Shown in pieces: positions 8,736 through 17,770 of a DNA stretch of 64,000 nucleotides. Source of the DNA: Thiodiazotropha sp037384445. GTDB taxonomy: Bacteria > Pseudomonadota > Gammaproteobacteria > Chromatiales > Chromatiaceae. Location of the stretch: positions 1-64,000 of the forward strand of contig JARRNY010000024.1 in NCBI GenBank assembly GCA_037384445.1, written 5' to 3'. Made by a program: the position numbers and the translations under genes. Below the pieces are notes generated by a model. That model was given only the letters and a program-made list of their open reading frames with translations. It was not told the DNA's origin and did not search any database. Position 1 is the stretch's first letter. Every line of letters begins with the position of its first letter.

Positions 8736-11147
8736 ATGAGTATTCCCGCTGAAGCCCTCGACAACCTGACCGCCACGGCAGCGAGAGACCCGGCCGACCT
8801 GCTGGCGTCACGGTTGCGAGCAGAGTATGGCGCCAGAATCACCGGCGAGCTGGTGATACCGGCAAAGTCGGGGGATTACAGCCCGTTGCCGGAAGATCTC
8901 GATCACAGACTTGCCCAGGCGTTGCGCCAGCGCCAGGTCGAGCGTCTCTATACCCATCAGGCGGCTGCCTGGGCCTCGGTTCGTTCGCGCCGACACACGG
9001 TCATCGTCACCCCCACCGCTTCTGGTAAAACCCTCTGCTACAACCTGCCGGTACTGCAGGCCGCTCTGCAGGAGAAAGCGAAGGCACTCTATCTCTTTCC
9101 CACCAAGGCGCTGGCCCAGGACCAGGTGGCGGAGCTCTCTGCCCTGAATGAGGCCGGTGAGCTGGGTGTAAAGGCCTTTACCTTCGATGGCGACACACCC
9201 GGGGACGCGCGCAAGGCGGTGCGAACCCGTGGCGATATCGTGGTATCCAATCCGGACATGCTGCACCAGGGCATACTGCCGCACCATACCAAGTGGGCCC
9301 AGTTCTTCGAGTCCCTGCGCTATGTGGTCATCGATGAGATGCACAGCTACCGGGGCGTCTTCGGCTCCCATGTGGCCAATGTGATGCGGCGGCTGCGACG
9401 AATCTGCCGCTTCTACGGCTCTGATCCTCTCTTCATTCTCTGCTCCGCCACCATTGCCAATCCGGCGCAGCTGGCAGGCGAGCTGATCGGCGCTGAGGTC
9501 AACGCCATTACCGATAGCGGCGCACCCCAGGGAGCCAAGCATCTGTTGCTGTGGAATCCACCGGTGATCAACCCGGATCTGGGCATTCGTGCCTCGGCCC
9601 GCTCCCAGACCACCCGTATCGCCAAGCTGGCGCTCAGACAGGGCCTCAAGAGCATCGTCTTCGCCCAGTCGCGCCTGATGGTCGAGGTACTGACCAAGTA
9701 TCTGAAGGATGCCTTTGACAAGGACCCACGCTATCCGGCCAGGGTGGCTGCCTACCGCGGCGGCTATCTGCCGACCGAGCGTCGCGCCATGGAGCGCAAG
9801 CTACGTGAGGGCAAGCTCGATTGTGTGGTCTCCACCTCGGCCCTGGAGCTGGGGGTCGACATCGGCGCCCTCGACCTCTGCGTGCTCAACGGCTATCCCG
9901 GGACCATCGCCGGCACCTGGCAGCGCCTGGGTCGGGCAGGGCGGCGTCAGCGCACTGCGGTGGGGGTGCTGGTAGCCAGCAGCCTGCCGCTCGATCAGTA
10001 CATCATTCGCAACCCGGACTTCTTCCTCGGCGCCTCGCCGGAGCAGGCGCGTATCGATCCGGATCAACTGCTGATCCTGCTCGATCACATCCGTTGCGCC
10101 GCTTTCGAGTTGCCGTTTCGGCAAGGTGAAGCGTTCGGCAATGAAGACCTGGGCGACATGCTCGCCTATCTGGCAGAGCACGGTGTCGTCCATCGGGAAG
10201 GCGATCAGTGGCACTGGATGACCGATAGCTACCCCGCCAACAGCGTCAGCCTGCGCTCGGTGGCGGAGGGTAATTTCCTGGTGATCGACACCAGCGAAGG
10301 GAAGCAGAGCGTGATTGCCGAGGTCGACTACAGCTCTGCCCCCATGACCCTCTACGAAGGCGCGATCTACATGATTCAGTCGACTCCCTACCAGGTAGAG
10401 CGGCTGGACTGGGAGGGGCGCAAGGCCTTTGTCACCCGCACCCGAGCCGACTACTACACCGACGCCATCGACTATACCCGGCTGAAAATCCTTGAGCGCT
10501 TCGAAGAGGCAAAACAGACGCAGCAGGCCGTGGCGCAGGGTGAGGTGCATCTGGTCAAGCGCTTCGCCGGCTACAAGAAGATCCGCTACTACAGCCATGA
10601 GAACGTGGGCTACGGCAACATCGATCTACCGGACCAGGAGATGCATACCACCGCGGTCTGGTGGCAAGTGAATCCGCAGGCGCTGGAGGCCGCCTTCGAC
10701 AGCCGTCAGATCGCGCTGGATGGTTTTCTCGGGGCCGGTTATGCCCTGCACATCGTTGCTGCCATGCGCATGCTGTCGGAATCGAGGGACATCGGCCGTG
10801 CAGTGGGTGACGGCAATGCCCGCTGGTTCGCCACCGTGGGCGCCAATGGCCGTGGGCAGTTGAGAAGCGCGCAGGACGAGGCGATCGACCCGGCCCAGCT
10901 GGATCACTTCACGCCGACCCTGTTTCTCTATGACAACTACCCCGGCGGCATCGGGATTACCGCGCCCCTCTACGAGGACCGCTCTGAGATCGTCTCCGAT
11001 GCCCGACAACTGGTCTCGGAGTGCGGCTGTGCCTACGGTTGTCCGAGCTGCATCGGTCCGATACTGGCCAGCGATGAGGTGCGTGGTTATTCACCCAAGG
11101 AGGCGGCACTGAAGGTGCTGCTGCTGGTATCCGAAGATGACGCTTAG
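8736..11147 (+). CDS. mrfA: MrfA-like DEAD/H-box DNA repair helicase (DUF1998 C-terminus)
   Basis: An 803-residue superfamily 2 helicase. Motif I is TPTASGKT, motif II DEMH, motif III SATI, and motifs V/VI are STSALELGVDIG and QRLGRAGRR. The C-terminal DUF1998 domain carries the four-cysteine cluster CGCAYGCPSC. This architecture is that of Bacillus MrfA (YprA), which works with the exonuclease MrfB in repair of mitomycin C damage; here the MrfB homologue follows with an 11-base overlap. Start set at ATG 8736: an upstream TTG at 8682 would place both putative LexA boxes inside the gene and has no ribosome binding site. Confidence 0.88.
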   Translation: MSIPAEALDNLTATAARDPADLLASRLRAEYGARITGELVIPAKSGDYSPLPEDLDHRLAQALRQRQVERLYTHQAAAWASVRSRRHTVIVTPTASGKTLCYNLPVLQAALQEKAKALYLFPTKALAQDQVAELSALNEAGELGVKAFTFDGDTPGDARKAVRTRGDIVVSNPDMLHQGILPHHTKWAQFFESLRYVVIDEMHSYRGVFGSHVANVMRRLRRICRFYGSDPLFILCSATIANPAQLAGELIGAEVNAITDSGAPQGAKHLLLWNPPVINPDLGIRASARSQTTRIAKLALRQGLKSIVFAQSRLMVEVLTKYLKDAFDKDPRYPARVAAYRGGYLPTERRAMERKLREGKLDCVVSTSALELGVDIGALDLCVLNGYPGTIAGTWQRLGRAGRRQRTAVGVLVASSLPLDQYIIRNPDFFLGASPEQARIDPDQLLILLDHIRCAAFELPFRQGEAFGNEDLGDMLAYLAEHGVVHREGDQWHWMTDSYPANSVSLRSVAEGNFLVIDTSEGKQSVIAEVDYSSAPMTLYEGAIYMIQSTPYQVERLDWEGRKAFVTRTRADYYTDAIDYTRLKILERFEEAKQTQQAVAQGEVHLVKRFAGYKKIRYYSHENVGYGNIDLPDQEMHTTAVWWQVNPQALEAAFDSRQIALDGFLGAGYALHIVAAMRMLSESRDIGRAVGDGNARWFATVGANGRGQLRSAQDEAIDPAQLDHFTPTLFLYDNYPGGIGITAPLYEDRSEIVSDARQLVSECGCAYGCPSCIGPILASDEVRGYSPKEAALKVLLLVSEDDA

Positions 11148-12381
11148 ATCCAGACTTTCACTGTTGCAGGAGCAGGCGGGAAAGGAACGAAAACCCCGGC
11201 CCGCATCGACTTCCGATTCCCCGCTGCGGCAGCGGCTGGCAGGGATCAGGACGGCACGCATCACCGCCGAACCGGCTGCGAGTGAAAGCAGAACCTCGGA
11301 TGAACAGCTGGCCAAGCGGCTAAAGGGGTATCGGATTGCCGAGGGGGTAATCCAAATAGAGCAGCGGCTGAGCCTCAAAGGCAAGCTGGGTCAGCGCTCC
11401 CTGGCCATGCTGCGAAACAGTCTGCGGTTGCCGGGGGAGGGGCGGGAGGCTCACCTGCGCCAAGTCTACGTCGACACCGAAACCACCGGTCTTTCTGGAG
11501 GCAGTGGCACCGTTGCCTTTCTGATCGGCATGGCGCTGGTGGATGAGGACGCTCTGGTGGTAACGCAGTATCTGATGACCCGTTTCAGCGGGGAATCCGC
11601 CATGCTGGAGTCATTTTCCCAGGCGCTGAGCCTCGATGACCGTCTGGTCAGTTATAACGGCAAGAGCTTTGACCTGCCTTTACTGCTCACCCGCTACCGG
11701 ATGCAGGCTGTGCCGCAGTGCTTTACGCAACTGCCGCATCTCGATCTGCTACATCCGGTACGCCGCCTGTTTGCTGCCGGCTGGCCGGATTGTCGGTTAC
11801 TGACGCTGGAGGATCGGCTGCTCGGTTTCAGACGTCAACACGATCTGCCGGGCTCCGAGGCGCCAGCGGCCTGGGCCGACTACCTCAGGCAGGGCAGGGC
11901 GGAGAAACTGATCCAGGTCGTCGAACACAACCGGCAGGACATCGTCTCCCTGGCACTGGCTCACGCCATGTTGGTGTCGGTCATCGATCGGCCTGAAGCC
12001 TATGAGATCGATATTGTCTCGCTTGCACAATGGCTGTCGGCGAGCGATAGAGCGGCAGCCTATGCGTTGTTGAAATCAACCGGGCAGCCCCTTGATGGCC
12101 GCGGTAAGCGGTTGCTGGCGCAGTGGGCGCGCGGTGCGCAAGAGTGGGATCTTGCGCTCGGAATATGGGAAGAGCTGTCAAAGCAGGGGTGTCGGCAGTC
12201 GGCTGAAGAGCTTGCCAAATACCACGAACACGTCAGTCGAGACCTGAATGTGGCGAAGCAATATTGTCAGCAGATGAAACCGGGCAACGACAGGCGTCGG
12301 CGGCTGGAGCGCATCGAGGCAAAGCAGTATCGGTTGTCGCTCCAGACGTCCCTGAGTGGCTTTGCCGTTGAGCCAAACTGA
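11137..12381 (+). CDS. mrfB: MrfB-like RNase H-fold exonuclease
   Basis: A 414-residue protein. The central part (about residues 105-275) is an RNase H-like 3'-5' exonuclease domain: YVDTETTGLSGGSGT supplies the first acidic pair, SYNGKSFDLPLL the next aspartate, and HNRQDIVSLA the last. The C-terminal part is helical and TPR-like. It overlaps the end of mrfA, so the two are translationally coupled and match the MrfAB pair, in which MrfB is the nuclease partner of the helicase. Confidence 0.82.
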   Translation: MTLRSRLSLLQEQAGKERKPRPASTSDSPLRQRLAGIRTARITAEPAASESRTSDEQLAKRLKGYRIAEGVIQIEQRLSLKGKLGQRSLAMLRNSLRLPGEGREAHLRQVYVDTETTGLSGGSGTVAFLIGMALVDEDALVVTQYLMTRFSGESAMLESFSQALSLDDRLVSYNGKSFDLPLLLTRYRMQAVPQCFTQLPHLDLLHPVRRLFAAGWPDCRLLTLEDRLLGFRRQHDLPGSEAPAAWADYLRQGRAEKLIQVVEHNRQDIVSLALAHAMLVSVIDRPEAYEIDIVSLAQWLSASDRAAAYALLKSTGQPLDGRGKRLLAQWARGAQEWDLALGIWEELSKQGCRQSAEELAKYHEHVSRDLNVAKQYCQQMKPGNDRRRRLERIEAKQYRLSLQTSLSGFAVEPN

Positions 12382-12737
12382 ATGCCTGACTCTGACTGAT
12401 TTTTCTGCCGAAATATTAATCAGATCGTCAGAATAATCATAAGAATCGCGGGACACCGTAAATAATCCCGGATATAGTTGAAAAAATCCCACATCGGGAT
12501 ATCTTTACGATGGCACTGTGCGCAATAGTTTAATTCGGTTCAATGGTCTGTTTCTGGCCTGTACCGGCAGCTACTGTGCTATGAGCAACGCATATCAGGG
12601 AGACGGTACACACACCGCTAAGGAGGGTCGGCACAGGTATTTTTACTAACCGGCTTAGCCCGGGTGGAGCGGTTCTCCTGAACGTAGACAACAGACTCAA
12701 ACTGGAACTGGCCAAGGAGTACTACAAACATGCGCCG
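12382..12737. other. Spacer before the hybrid kinase
   Basis: The frame of the kinase stays open for about 150 bases upstream of its first ATG, back to a TGA near 12588, but contains no ATG, GTG or TTG codon. A good Shine-Dalgarno (AAGGAG, 12714-12719) points at an ATG at 12730 in another frame that stops after 14 codons. No RNA gene was seen. Confidence 0.5.
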
Positions 12738-14561
12738 ATGGTCAGCGCAAGTTTCTATGCGCTACTGGCGGTAGTGCTGGTTTTCTACTGGGGCAAGCTA
12801 CCTGACTCCGTCCTCCTCATCTGGGCTGGTTACAGCTTCTTTTCCACAACGCTACTCTGGATGGCCGCCAGGCGTTTCCAGCGTCTGGGTAGAGAATCCA
12901 ATGCCGCTCAATGGTTGAAAATCTATGCCTATCTGGTGCTATTGCAGGATGCACCCTGGGGGATGATTGGGCCTTTGAGCTTCATGCTGGATAATGAGAT
13001 ATATCGCCAGCTGACCCTCTTCATGCTGGCCGGTATGACGGCAGGGGCCATCGTCACCCGAGCCCTGGTATTAAGAATCTATCTCATATCACTCTTCTCA
13101 CTGTTGGCGCCGATTACCATTATGCTGGCGCTTGAGCACTCTGAGATCTCACAAGCCATGCTCGCGTTGGTGCTGATCTACTTTATGTTCATGCTGTTTG
13201 TGGCAAAGCAATATAGCGCAAGTATCAAGCGTAATATCCTGCTTTGGCTGGATAACGAAAAACTGGTCGATGAAATACGGCGTTCCCATTCCAGACTGGA
13301 AAACGCGAATCAGGAATTGACCCGGGAGATTGACTTCCGCAAAGGGATAGAGCGCGAATTAGTTGCAGCCAAGGAGAGATCAGAGCAGGCCAATGAAGCA
13401 AAGAACCAGTTTCTTGCCAACGTCAGTCATGAATTGCGCACCCCGCTGAACGGCATTATAGGATTCGCCGAACTGCTACAGGGTGAAAAGCGACACCATG
13501 TGTATAAACGCTTTATATCTCATATCAACAAGGCGGCTCAAACCTTATTACATATGGTCAACGATATCCTAGATATCTCAGCCATCGAGTCGGGGCATCT
13601 GAGTTTCTATTCTGAGTCGTTCTCTTTGCGTCGCGAGTTGGACGATTTGCTGGCTATTTTCAGACCTATGGCACTACGTAAAGAGCTGTCATTGGAGTTG
13701 CAGATCGACGATAAGGTCACGGATGTCCTATACGGCGATATCAACCGCCTACGGCAGATTCTCAGCAACCTGCTGTCAAACGCCGTGAAATACACCGAGC
13801 ATGGGTCTGTCAATCTAACGATCAGTCTTCTACCGTCGCAAAGTGGCGATGTTGCATTGCGCTTTGATGTGAAAGATACCGGTATCGGTGTCGAGGCATC
13901 TGCATTGGCCTCGATCTTTGAAAACTTTGTTCGGGTTGAGAATTTTGAGACGCGCCGAAACGAGGGTGCTGGTTTGGGCTTGGCGATTGTCAAAACGCTG
14001 GTGCAGAAAATGGATGGAACGCTTGACGTACATAGTGTGCCAGGTAAAGGGTCCGTCTTCAGTTTTGAATTGACGTTTGAACGCGGCGTTGAAATAGATA
14101 AAAAAATAGCAATGACGAAAACGCCTGAATTAAAGCCCGAACAGTGGCGTGGATTCCATGTTCTTGTCGTTGATGATAATGAAATCAACCGCATGGTGCT
14201 GACTGCATTTCTCACTAAATACGAGATTCCCTATCAAGAAGCGAAGAATGGCCATGAGGCCCTTAAGCTAATTCAAAAAAACAACTTTAACCTGGTATTG
14301 CTCGATATTCAGATGCCGGGGATCAGTGGTATTGATGTAGTCAAACGCCTGCATGCCGAATGCTCCTCACTGCCGATACTGATTGCCGTCACGGCTCACG
14401 CCTTTCCTGAGCAGCGTGAGGCTATTCTCGAAGCCGGATTCTCTGATTTGCTTATCAAGCCGATAACGAATGACGAACTACTGGAGAAACTCACCCTGGC
14501 CTACAGTTGGGGGGTGCAGGCAGAGCCTGGTCAGCAGATAGTCCGTGCTGGTTTAGATTGA
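12738..14561 (+). CDS. Membrane hybrid sensor histidine kinase/response regulator
   Basis: A 607-residue protein from ATG 12738. About six membrane segments (residues 5-160) are followed by a coiled coil (about 175-225), the histidine phosphoacceptor box (NVSHELRTPLNG), an HATPase domain with N box (NLLSNAVKYTEHG) and G boxes (DTGIGV, GAGLGLAI), and a C-terminal receiver with phosphoacceptor Asp in LLDIQMPG. The signal is unknown, and no HPt or output regulator is adjacent. The real N-terminus may lie further upstream: codons before the ATG read as a plausible helix (LNVDNRLKLELAKEYYKHAP), but only non-standard starts are available. Confidence 0.88.
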   Translation: MVSASFYALLAVVLVFYWGKLPDSVLLIWAGYSFFSTTLLWMAARRFQRLGRESNAAQWLKIYAYLVLLQDAPWGMIGPLSFMLDNEIYRQLTLFMLAGMTAGAIVTRALVLRIYLISLFSLLAPITIMLALEHSEISQAMLALVLIYFMFMLFVAKQYSASIKRNILLWLDNEKLVDEIRRSHSRLENANQELTREIDFRKGIERELVAAKERSEQANEAKNQFLANVSHELRTPLNGIIGFAELLQGEKRHHVYKRFISHINKAAQTLLHMVNDILDISAIESGHLSFYSESFSLRRELDDLLAIFRPMALRKELSLELQIDDKVTDVLYGDINRLRQILSNLLSNAVKYTEHGSVNLTISLLPSQSGDVALRFDVKDTGIGVEASALASIFENFVRVENFETRRNEGAGLGLAIVKTLVQKMDGTLDVHSVPGKGSVFSFELTFERGVEIDKKIAMTKTPELKPEQWRGFHVLVVDDNEINRMVLTAFLTKYEIPYQEAKNGHEALKLIQKNNFNLVLLDIQMPGISGIDVVKRLHAECSSLPILIAVTAHAFPEQREAILEAGFSDLLIKPITNDELLEKLTLAYSWGVQAEPGQQIVRAGLD

Positions 14562-14782
14562 TAGTGGCGCTTTAATTCCTGCGCGCTAGAGTGCAGTTCA
14601 AGTTATACTTCCCCATTCTTTCAGCGCCATACTGTCCGGCAGAGAAATGTCGGATCCGAAACAGCATATTGGGTTCAGGAAATCTGTAATGCTATTGCCC
14701 TCTTTCAATGCGCCTGAACCAAGAATAAAATTTCACTTTCCAATAACGGAATATTCAATACACATCGTGTTTTAATCCCACT

Positions 14783-14800
14783 TTTCTAAGCGGCCGGGCT
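14783..14800 (+). repeat. Fragment of the dispersed inverted-repeat element
   Basis: Sixteen bases (TTTCTAAGCGGCCGGG) are identical to the stretch at 29651-29666 next to the right arm of repeat copy A. It is in the spacer just before the TauE-like gene. Confidence 0.4.
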
Positions 14801-14820
14801 ATGCGGTATACCAGGAGAGG

Positions 14821-15576
14821 ATGACAACGTTGGAAATCTGGCAGATCTTGCTTCTGGCCCTGATCGGTGTTGCTGCCGGGTGGCTTAATGTGATGGCTGG
14901 TGGCGGGTCTCTGCTGACGGTGCCGGTGATGCTCTTTATGGGTATTCCAGGACCCGTAGCCAACGGCACAAACCGTATCGCGATCCTTGCCCAGAATATC
15001 ACTGCAGTCACAGCATTTCGCCGCCACGGCTATGCGGATTTTAAACTGGGCCTCAGCCTTGCTTTTGCTGCATCTCTCGGTGCGATTGCAGGAGCATCAT
15101 TAGGCGTAAAACTCGATGGTGAGTGGTTCGATCGCGTATTGGCGCTGGTCATGATCGGAGTCCTGTTGCTGATGGCGACAGGCCAGGACAAGGTCAAGCA
15201 CACGGATGGCGATAGCAAGGCGAAAAATCTGATTGCCGGGCACCTGCTGATGGTGGGAGCGGGCTTCTGGGGAGGCTTCATTCAGATCGGTGTGGGTTTC
15301 ATTCTGATGCCAATCCTACATCGTGTACTTGGACTCGATCTGGTACGGGTCAACATGCACAAAGTGCTCATCGTGCTGGTCTACACGGTGGTGGCTCTGT
15401 TTGTGTTTGCTGCACAGCTGGAACTTCTGTGGTGGACTGGCCTGGGCCTTGCGGTAGGTAACTCGATAGGCGGTTGGTTAGGTGCACACACGACGGTTCG
15501 TGTGGGTGATTCGCTCATCCGTCGGGTGCTCTATGTGGCCCTCTCCCTGTTTATCATCAAGCTGCTGTTGTTCTGA
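14821..15576 (+). CDS. TauE/SafE-family membrane permease
   Basis: A 251-residue integral membrane protein with about eight hydrophobic segments. The opening GVAAGWLNVMAGGGS and the repeated half containing GFWGGFIQIGVGF are typical of the TauE/SafE (sulfite exporter) family, which exports sulfite, sulfoacetate or related anions. The start has a good AGGAG ribosome site. The neighbours (a kinase and a sigma-54 activator) do not reveal the substrate. Confidence 0.85.
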   Translation: MTTLEIWQILLLALIGVAAGWLNVMAGGGSLLTVPVMLFMGIPGPVANGTNRIAILAQNITAVTAFRRHGYADFKLGLSLAFAASLGAIAGASLGVKLDGEWFDRVLALVMIGVLLLMATGQDKVKHTDGDSKAKNLIAGHLLMVGAGFWGGFIQIGVGFILMPILHRVLGLDLVRVNMHKVLIVLVYTVVALFVFAAQLELLWWTGLGLAVGNSIGGWLGAHTTVRVGDSLIRRVLYVALSLFIIKLLLF

Positions 15577-15637
15577 TATCAGCCTAACTAAGGGCTCATC
15601 AGTGCTGGCATGGAAACACATGCCAGCCATAGCAGGA

Positions 15638-17644
15638 TCAGCGGGGCGGCGTAATGTTGAAGCGTTTCATACGCCGATAGAGAGTATTGCGGCTGAGGTC
15701 GAGTTTTTTGGCGACGCGGCTGATGTTCCAATGCATCTCTTCAAGCTCACTCAATAGAGCATCGCGTTCAGCGATTGCCAGCACATTCAGATTGCTGTCG
15801 GCTCCCTCATTGAACTCGTCATCAAAGAGTGTATTGCGAATTTCTTCAGGTAGGTCGGACGTGGTCACTAAATTGTTTTCGCACAAGGCGGTAGCGGTGC
15901 GAAGAACATTGCGAAGCTGACGGATATTGCCAGGCCAACGGTAGCTGTCGAGTAGTTTCAGTGCTTCGGGATCCCAGTTCAGCTCTTCAGAAGTACCTGC
16001 CTCCAGTTGGGCAATATGCTTGATGAGTTGAACTCTGTCTGTACGTTCGCGAAGGGGCGGCATGGTCAGTGAGAGACCGTGCAGTCGGTAGTAGAGGTCC
16101 TCCCGGAAATCGCCATCCTCGACCATGCCCTGTATGTCATGGTGGGTGGCGCTGATCAGTTTGATCGAAACCTTGATCGGTTTTTCTCCGCCCAGTGGGG
16201 TGACCTCCCGCTCCTCGAGCACTCTGAGCAGTCGGGCCTGTAGCGATAATGGCATATCGCCAATCTCGTCAAGAAACAGGGTGCCGCCGTCTGCCTGGAG
16301 GATCTTGCCGCGACTGCCTTCACGGCTTGCGCCTGTAAATGCTCCGGGCCGATAACCGAAGAGTTCGCTCTCGATCAGTGATTCAGGCAGCGAGGCACAG
16401 TTGACCGCGATGAAGGGTTTGTTATGCCGGGAGCTCGCCAGATGCAGGGCACGCGAGAACATCTCCTTACCGGTGCCTGTCTCTCCGAAGAGCATGCAGG
16501 GGATGTCCCTTTCAATCAGTTTGATGGCGGTCTCCACGTTGCGCTTCATGCGCGGTTCGTTGAAGTGGAGTGCGTCCAGTGAATCGGATGTGCCGTGATA
16601 TTCCTGAATCTCAGACCTGTTTTCGATCGCCGGTGTTTTGAGCGCAGTGTTGCCTGAGCGGCAGCTGTTCTTTGGCAACTGCAGGGTGGCGAAGAAACGC
16701 TTGCCGTGTTCCGTCTCCCGAATGGGAAAGGCGTGGGAGTTAGCGTGCCTGCGCAGCGAATTGAGTGAGGTCGTGAAAAGCTGGTGAATGGGATGTCCGA
16801 CGATCTGATTGGGTGATTCCAAATTGAGCTGAAACATGGCGCTGCGATTGGCGGCCAGTATGATGCCGTCCTCATCGAAGGCAATCGCGCCTTCACCCAG
16901 TGTGCTGATGAACTCGGAGCGGGAATGGAAACGAAGCATGAAAGACTGCTTCATGGCACAGAAGAAGACCCGGTTCTCTATCACCTGGGCCGACATGTTC
17001 AGCAGCACCATGGTGTGTTGCTGGGCCATCTGTGATTCGCTCGATGCGTCGAGCACCGCGAGGATTTCTCCGTGAGGATCGAATACGGGCGCGGCGGCAC
17101 ACGTCAGGCTCGCATTGCGAGCGAAGAAGTGTGACTGCTTATGAATGACGAGGGGTTTCTGCTCTATCAGACAGGTGCCCATCCCATTGGTGCCTTGCAC
17201 CGACTCACTCCAGACGGCGCCGAGTTGCATGCCGGCATGCGCGGCAGCGTCTGTGAACTGGGGGTCGCCGATGAAGTTGAGCAGGATGCCGTCCTTATCG
17301 GTCAGCATGATGGCATGTCCGGAACCGGCCAGCTGCTGATAGAGATCGGTCATCTCGACCCGAGCGATATCCAAGAGACGATCATATTTCTGCAGGCGTT
17401 CACGCAGATCCTGCCGATCGATGATAACGGGTTCTGGCACCTTCCCGGGATCGAGCCCATACTCATCGCGACAGCGCCGCCAGGATCTGAGCGTCAGATC
17501 ATCGATCTTGGTTGAGGGAATAATGCGGCTGCCATCCAGAGCGGCTCTTACGAGTTCTTCATGACTCGACTCATCATTGCACAGGATGGCTTGTTCCACC
17601 TTTATCTCCTCCGGTCGCCTAGCAGGCCCGATGGTTTGAAACAT
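15638..17644 (-). CDS. AcoR-type sigma-54-dependent transcriptional activator
   Basis: About 668 residues. The N-terminal sensory part includes a GAF-like domain (about 60-190) and a PAS-like region (about 240-290). The central AAA+ domain has Walker A GETGTGKE, the sigma-54 contact loop GAFTGA, and Walker B LFLDEIGD. A Fis-type helix-turn-helix ends the protein (WNISRVAKKLDLSRNTLYRRMK). This order is that of AcoR-like activators of alcohol or acetoin metabolism. Because the window contains eight sigma-54-like promoters in front of C1 genes, this is a candidate activator for them; the link is inference. An upstream GTG at 17659 is an alternative start. Confidence 0.88.
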   Translation of the reverse strand: MFQTIGPARRPEEIKVEQAILCNDESSHEELVRAALDGSRIIPSTKIDDLTLRSWRRCRDEYGLDPGKVPEPVIIDRQDLRERLQKYDRLLDIARVEMTDLYQQLAGSGHAIMLTDKDGILLNFIGDPQFTDAAAHAGMQLGAVWSESVQGTNGMGTCLIEQKPLVIHKQSHFFARNASLTCAAAPVFDPHGEILAVLDASSESQMAQQHTMVLLNMSAQVIENRVFFCAMKQSFMLRFHSRSEFISTLGEGAIAFDEDGIILAANRSAMFQLNLESPNQIVGHPIHQLFTTSLNSLRRHANSHAFPIRETEHGKRFFATLQLPKNSCRSGNTALKTPAIENRSEIQEYHGTSDSLDALHFNEPRMKRNVETAIKLIERDIPCMLFGETGTGKEMFSRALHLASSRHNKPFIAVNCASLPESLIESELFGYRPGAFTGASREGSRGKILQADGGTLFLDEIGDMPLSLQARLLRVLEEREVTPLGGEKPIKVSIKLISATHHDIQGMVEDGDFREDLYYRLHGLSLTMPPLRERTDRVQLIKHIAQLEAGTSEELNWDPEALKLLDSYRWPGNIRQLRNVLRTATALCENNLVTTSDLPEEIRNTLFDDEFNEGADSNLNVLAIAERDALLSELEEMHWNISRVAKKLDLSRNTLYRRMKRFNITPPR

Positions 17645-17756
17645 CGGAGATTTCCGCACATTTTGTTGTGTTATTTCGCGAAAATATCTGCTTTATATTG
17701 TCATTCGATTTTAAGCCATGATGCCAAATATGACAACCAGCCATCTTCCCTTATAT

Positions 17757-17770
17757 TAGGGGTAACCCTA
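17757..17770. promoter_or_regulatory. Near-palindrome with GGGTAACCC core
   Basis: TAGGGGTAACCCTA lies between the divergent sigma-54 activator and folP-like genes and overlaps the folP ribosome site and start. The nine-base core is also present, in reverse complement, in the xoxF upstream palindrome at 42116-42128. Confidence 0.3.

Noticed and set aside
12481..12505. ATCCC-ACATC-GGGAT hairpin beside an A-run
   Set aside because: Would be a terminator only on the minus strand, where no gene ends; stem of five pairs is weak.
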